Assembly (NCBI RefSeq): GCF_900113315.1
Contig: NZ_FOZG01000001.1
Coordinates: forward strand, 682,001-746,000
DNA from: Sphingomonas jatrophae
GTDB taxonomy: Bacteria; Pseudomonadota; Alphaproteobacteria; Sphingomonadales; Sphingomonadaceae
DNA length: 64,000 nucleotides
Direction: 5' to 3'
The translations under genes were made by a program, and so were the position numbers. Shown here in pieces: positions 62,849 to 64,000 of the stretch. The notes below the pieces were generated by a model. That model searched no databases. It was not told where the DNA came from and worked only from the letters and a program-made list of their open reading frames with translations. The stretch's first letter is position 1. Each line of letters opens with the position of its first letter.

Positions 62849-63313
62849 TTACAGGCCCGCCCCAGCCCGCGACACCAAGGGAGCATATTGCAGCTCGCAG
62901 AACGCCAGATTAGATGAAATCAGGACGACGCGATTGCCACTGGGCTTGTCGGCCCACATTCTTCGCTGGACCGATCCGCCCTCGTACTCGACGGGTTCGT
63001 CATACTTTGCCGTCAGATCACGCTGTAACTCACGGCACGCAGCATCATCGTGTTGGGACATGGTGACGCGGGTGAGACCGGTGCCATCGAACCAGTAGCT
63101 GACCGCGAACTTGAAACTACCTGCCGCGTAGTCGCCGACCACCTCCCGCGTGGCGTCCCCTTGCGCCGAGGCGTCACCTTCTCCCTTCCGCGCCATGCCG
63201 TTGCTGACGGTAATGACCTGGGTGGGGGTCATCCCCCATTTCGTAAACTGCCAGTGCGCCTGTGCCGGAACCGAAGCTGATACGGCAGCAACGGCGATGA
63301 GCCACTTCTTCAT
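62849..63313 (-). CDS. Exported protein of unknown function (154 residues)
   Basis: ATG at 63313 with GGGGGA upstream. Signal peptide MKKWLIAVAAVSASVPAQA. The mature part starts HWQFTKWGMTPTQVITVSNGMA and contains YAAGSFKFAVSYWFDGTGLTRVTM and CRELQRDLTAKYDEPVEY, a layout seen in small periplasmic proteins that track a 'WGMTPEQV' start. Function unknown. It diverges from the XRE gene across a region with a long inverted repeat. Confidence 0.65.
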   Translation of the reverse strand: MKKWLIAVAAVSASVPAQAHWQFTKWGMTPTQVITVSNGMARKGEGDASAQGDATREVVGDYAAGSFKFAVSYWFDGTGLTRVTMSQHDDAACRELQRDLTAKYDEPVEYEGGSVQRRMWADKPSGNRVVLISSNLAFCELQYAPLVSRAGAGL

Positions 63314-63342
63314 GCGTCCCCCAAATGCGTCCAAATGCATTC

Positions 63343-63391
63343 CATGGTCTACATGGTCAGCAAGGCCGGTCCAACACCGATGTAGACCATG
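63343..63391. promoter_or_regulatory. Perfect 12-bp inverted repeat in a divergent promoter region
   Basis: CATGGTCTACAT (63343-63354) and ATGTAGACCATG (63380-63391) are exact inverse copies 25 nt apart, between the minus-strand exported-protein gene and the XRE gene. A direct repeat of CCAAATGC (63321-63328 and 63331-63338) lies beside it. This is the expected layout for an operator bound by the nearby HTH protein. Confidence 0.55.
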
Positions 63392-63432
63392 AGCTGTCGT
63401 CCCAAGAGCGACATTATGATCGAAGCTCACCG

Positions 63433-63663
63433 ATGGACATTCGGCTGCGCTTCGGGAGGAACGTGAAGGCGTTGCGCAAGGCGACCGGACTGTCGCAGGA
63501 CGAGTTTGCAGATAGGGCGTCGATCCACAGAACGTACATGAGTGGAATTGAGCGGGGTAAGCGCGCACCGACGATCATCGTCGTCGAGCAACTGGCGCTG
63601 GCCCTCGGCGTGCAACCGGGTGCGCTGTTCGCTGACGACAACAGCCCGCCAGACCAGGCTTGA
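63433..63663 (+). CDS. XRE-family transcriptional regulator
   Basis: 76 residues from the ATG at 63433 (MDIRLRFGRNVKALRK). The helix-turn-helix is complete: TGLSQDEFADRASIHRTYMSGIERGKRAPTIIVVEQLALALG. There is no extra ligand-binding domain. Small regulators of this form often control mobile-element, restriction-modification or toxin-antitoxin genes. The stop overlaps a possible TTG start of the next frame (TTGA). Confidence 0.85.
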   Translation: MDIRLRFGRNVKALRKATGLSQDEFADRASIHRTYMSGIERGKRAPTIIVVEQLALALGVQPGALFADDNSPPDQA

Positions 63664-64000
63664 AGGTCAGCGTGGCAATCATCCGCTCCCAAGTGGTACC
63701 TTGGCCGTTGCACCGGACCTCAGGCCGCACCGAGCACCCTGCTGCCCACCCACAGCATCTCACCGCTTTCGAGCGGTTTCGAGCAGCGAACCCTGACTTT
63801 CTCCAGCGCCTCGCTTCGGATGCGGAGCACCGCACCCGTCAGCTTGCCCGGCTTGGTATTCTTCCGCGGAGCGAGCAGCGCGATCACGTTCGCAAGCTGC
63901 TCCGCGACCGCAAGCTACACCGGCTCTACGCCTACCACGCCCTTCGCCAATCCCGGCGGCTGAAAAACGCCACTCCCGAGACCGTCATGGAGCTGGCAAC
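63660..64000 (+). CDS. Unidentified coding frame, cut by the window end
   Basis: From TTG 63660 (or GTG 63672) the frame stays open for 113 codons to the end of the window. The predicted sequence is rich in Arg, His and Leu (TAFERFRAANPDFLQRL, AEHRTRQLARLGILPRSEQ, HRLYAYHALRQSRRLKNA) and reads like a soluble helical protein. The start overlaps the XRE stop, suggesting coupling. I do not recognise it. Confidence 0.5.
   Translation, partial: MKVSVAIIRSQVVPWPLHRTSGRTEHPAAHPQHLTAFERFRAANPDFLQRLASDAEHRTRQLARLGILPRSEQRDHVRKLLRDRKLHRLYAYHALRQSRRLKNATPETVMELA

Noticed and set aside
63575-63835. Minus-strand open frame opposite the XRE gene and the last frame
   Set aside because: Cys/Arg/Trp-rich translation typical of a shadow; the plus-strand XRE gene is clear.

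Overview
The window is high-GC chromosomal DNA from an alphaproteobacterium, most likely a member of the Sphingomonadales (Sphingomonas or a close relative). Gene content and order support this: lnt-metK-trmB, then rimP-nusA-ylxR-infB-rbfA, then truB-rpsO-pnp. Other supporting features are an SspB adaptor of the alphaproteobacterial type, a mitochondrial-type ATP12 assembly factor, a lipoprotein with the DUF3035 signature, TamA/TamB, a class II fumarase, and a promoter upstream of katE that fits the EcfG general-stress sigma factor. The assignment is inferred from protein families and synteny; no database search was possible.

Layout. 1-7.6 kb: translation and one-carbon genes (prfB, a lipoprotein-like methyltransferase, thyA-folA, ribF-ileS-lspA). 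7.6-16 kb: envelope biogenesis (DUF3035 lipoprotein, tamA-tamB, lnt). 16-20.3 kb: metK facing a large catalase (katE), then trmB. 20.3-23.1 kb: a small accessory patch with two unknown genes, a hemerythrin-like protein and a PQQ-type sugar dehydrogenase. 23.2-29.8 kb: the rimP-nusA-infB-rbfA translation/transcription operon, carrying an extra 4-oxalocrotonate tautomerase gene and a 49-residue membrane ORF. 29.8-36.2 kb: a hydrolase, then tdk-GNAT-HIT-truB, rpsO and pnp. 36.2-39.1 kb: two unknown genes and a LytS/LytTR two-component pair. 39.1-43 kb: msrB, a NatAB-type ABC exporter and queG. 43-47 kb: a lipoprotein, an EI24 membrane protein, a PfkB kinase and an amino-acid permease. 47-50.5 kb: hisBHAFE plus a HIT hydrolase on the minus strand. 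50.5-54.9 kb: sspB, fumC, two tiny membrane proteins, DUF1697 and gmk. 54.9-58.5 kb: a minus-strand operon in which every adjacent pair overlaps by 4 nt (crcB, pseudouridine synthase, PaiB-like, HAD phosphatase, 77-residue membrane protein, ATP12). 58.5-61.5 kb: lipoproteins, a MAPEG protein, a cyclophilin-like protein and tRNA-Ser(GGA).

Right of the tRNA (61.5-64 kb) the DNA changes character. It is less GC-rich, with an HNH endonuclease, two exported proteins of unknown function, an XRE-type regulator and a further open frame that leaves the window. A 17-nt copy of a second tRNA-Ser 3' end, on the minus strand at 61642-61658, looks like one end of an integrated element whose bulk lies beyond the window.

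The most unusual features are: two back-to-back perfect stem-loops inserted in frame inside ileS; the tRNA-Ser 3'-end fragment at the start of the accessory region; a long perfect inverted repeat in front of the XRE gene; and the foreign-looking passengers inside the nusA-infB-rbfA operon.
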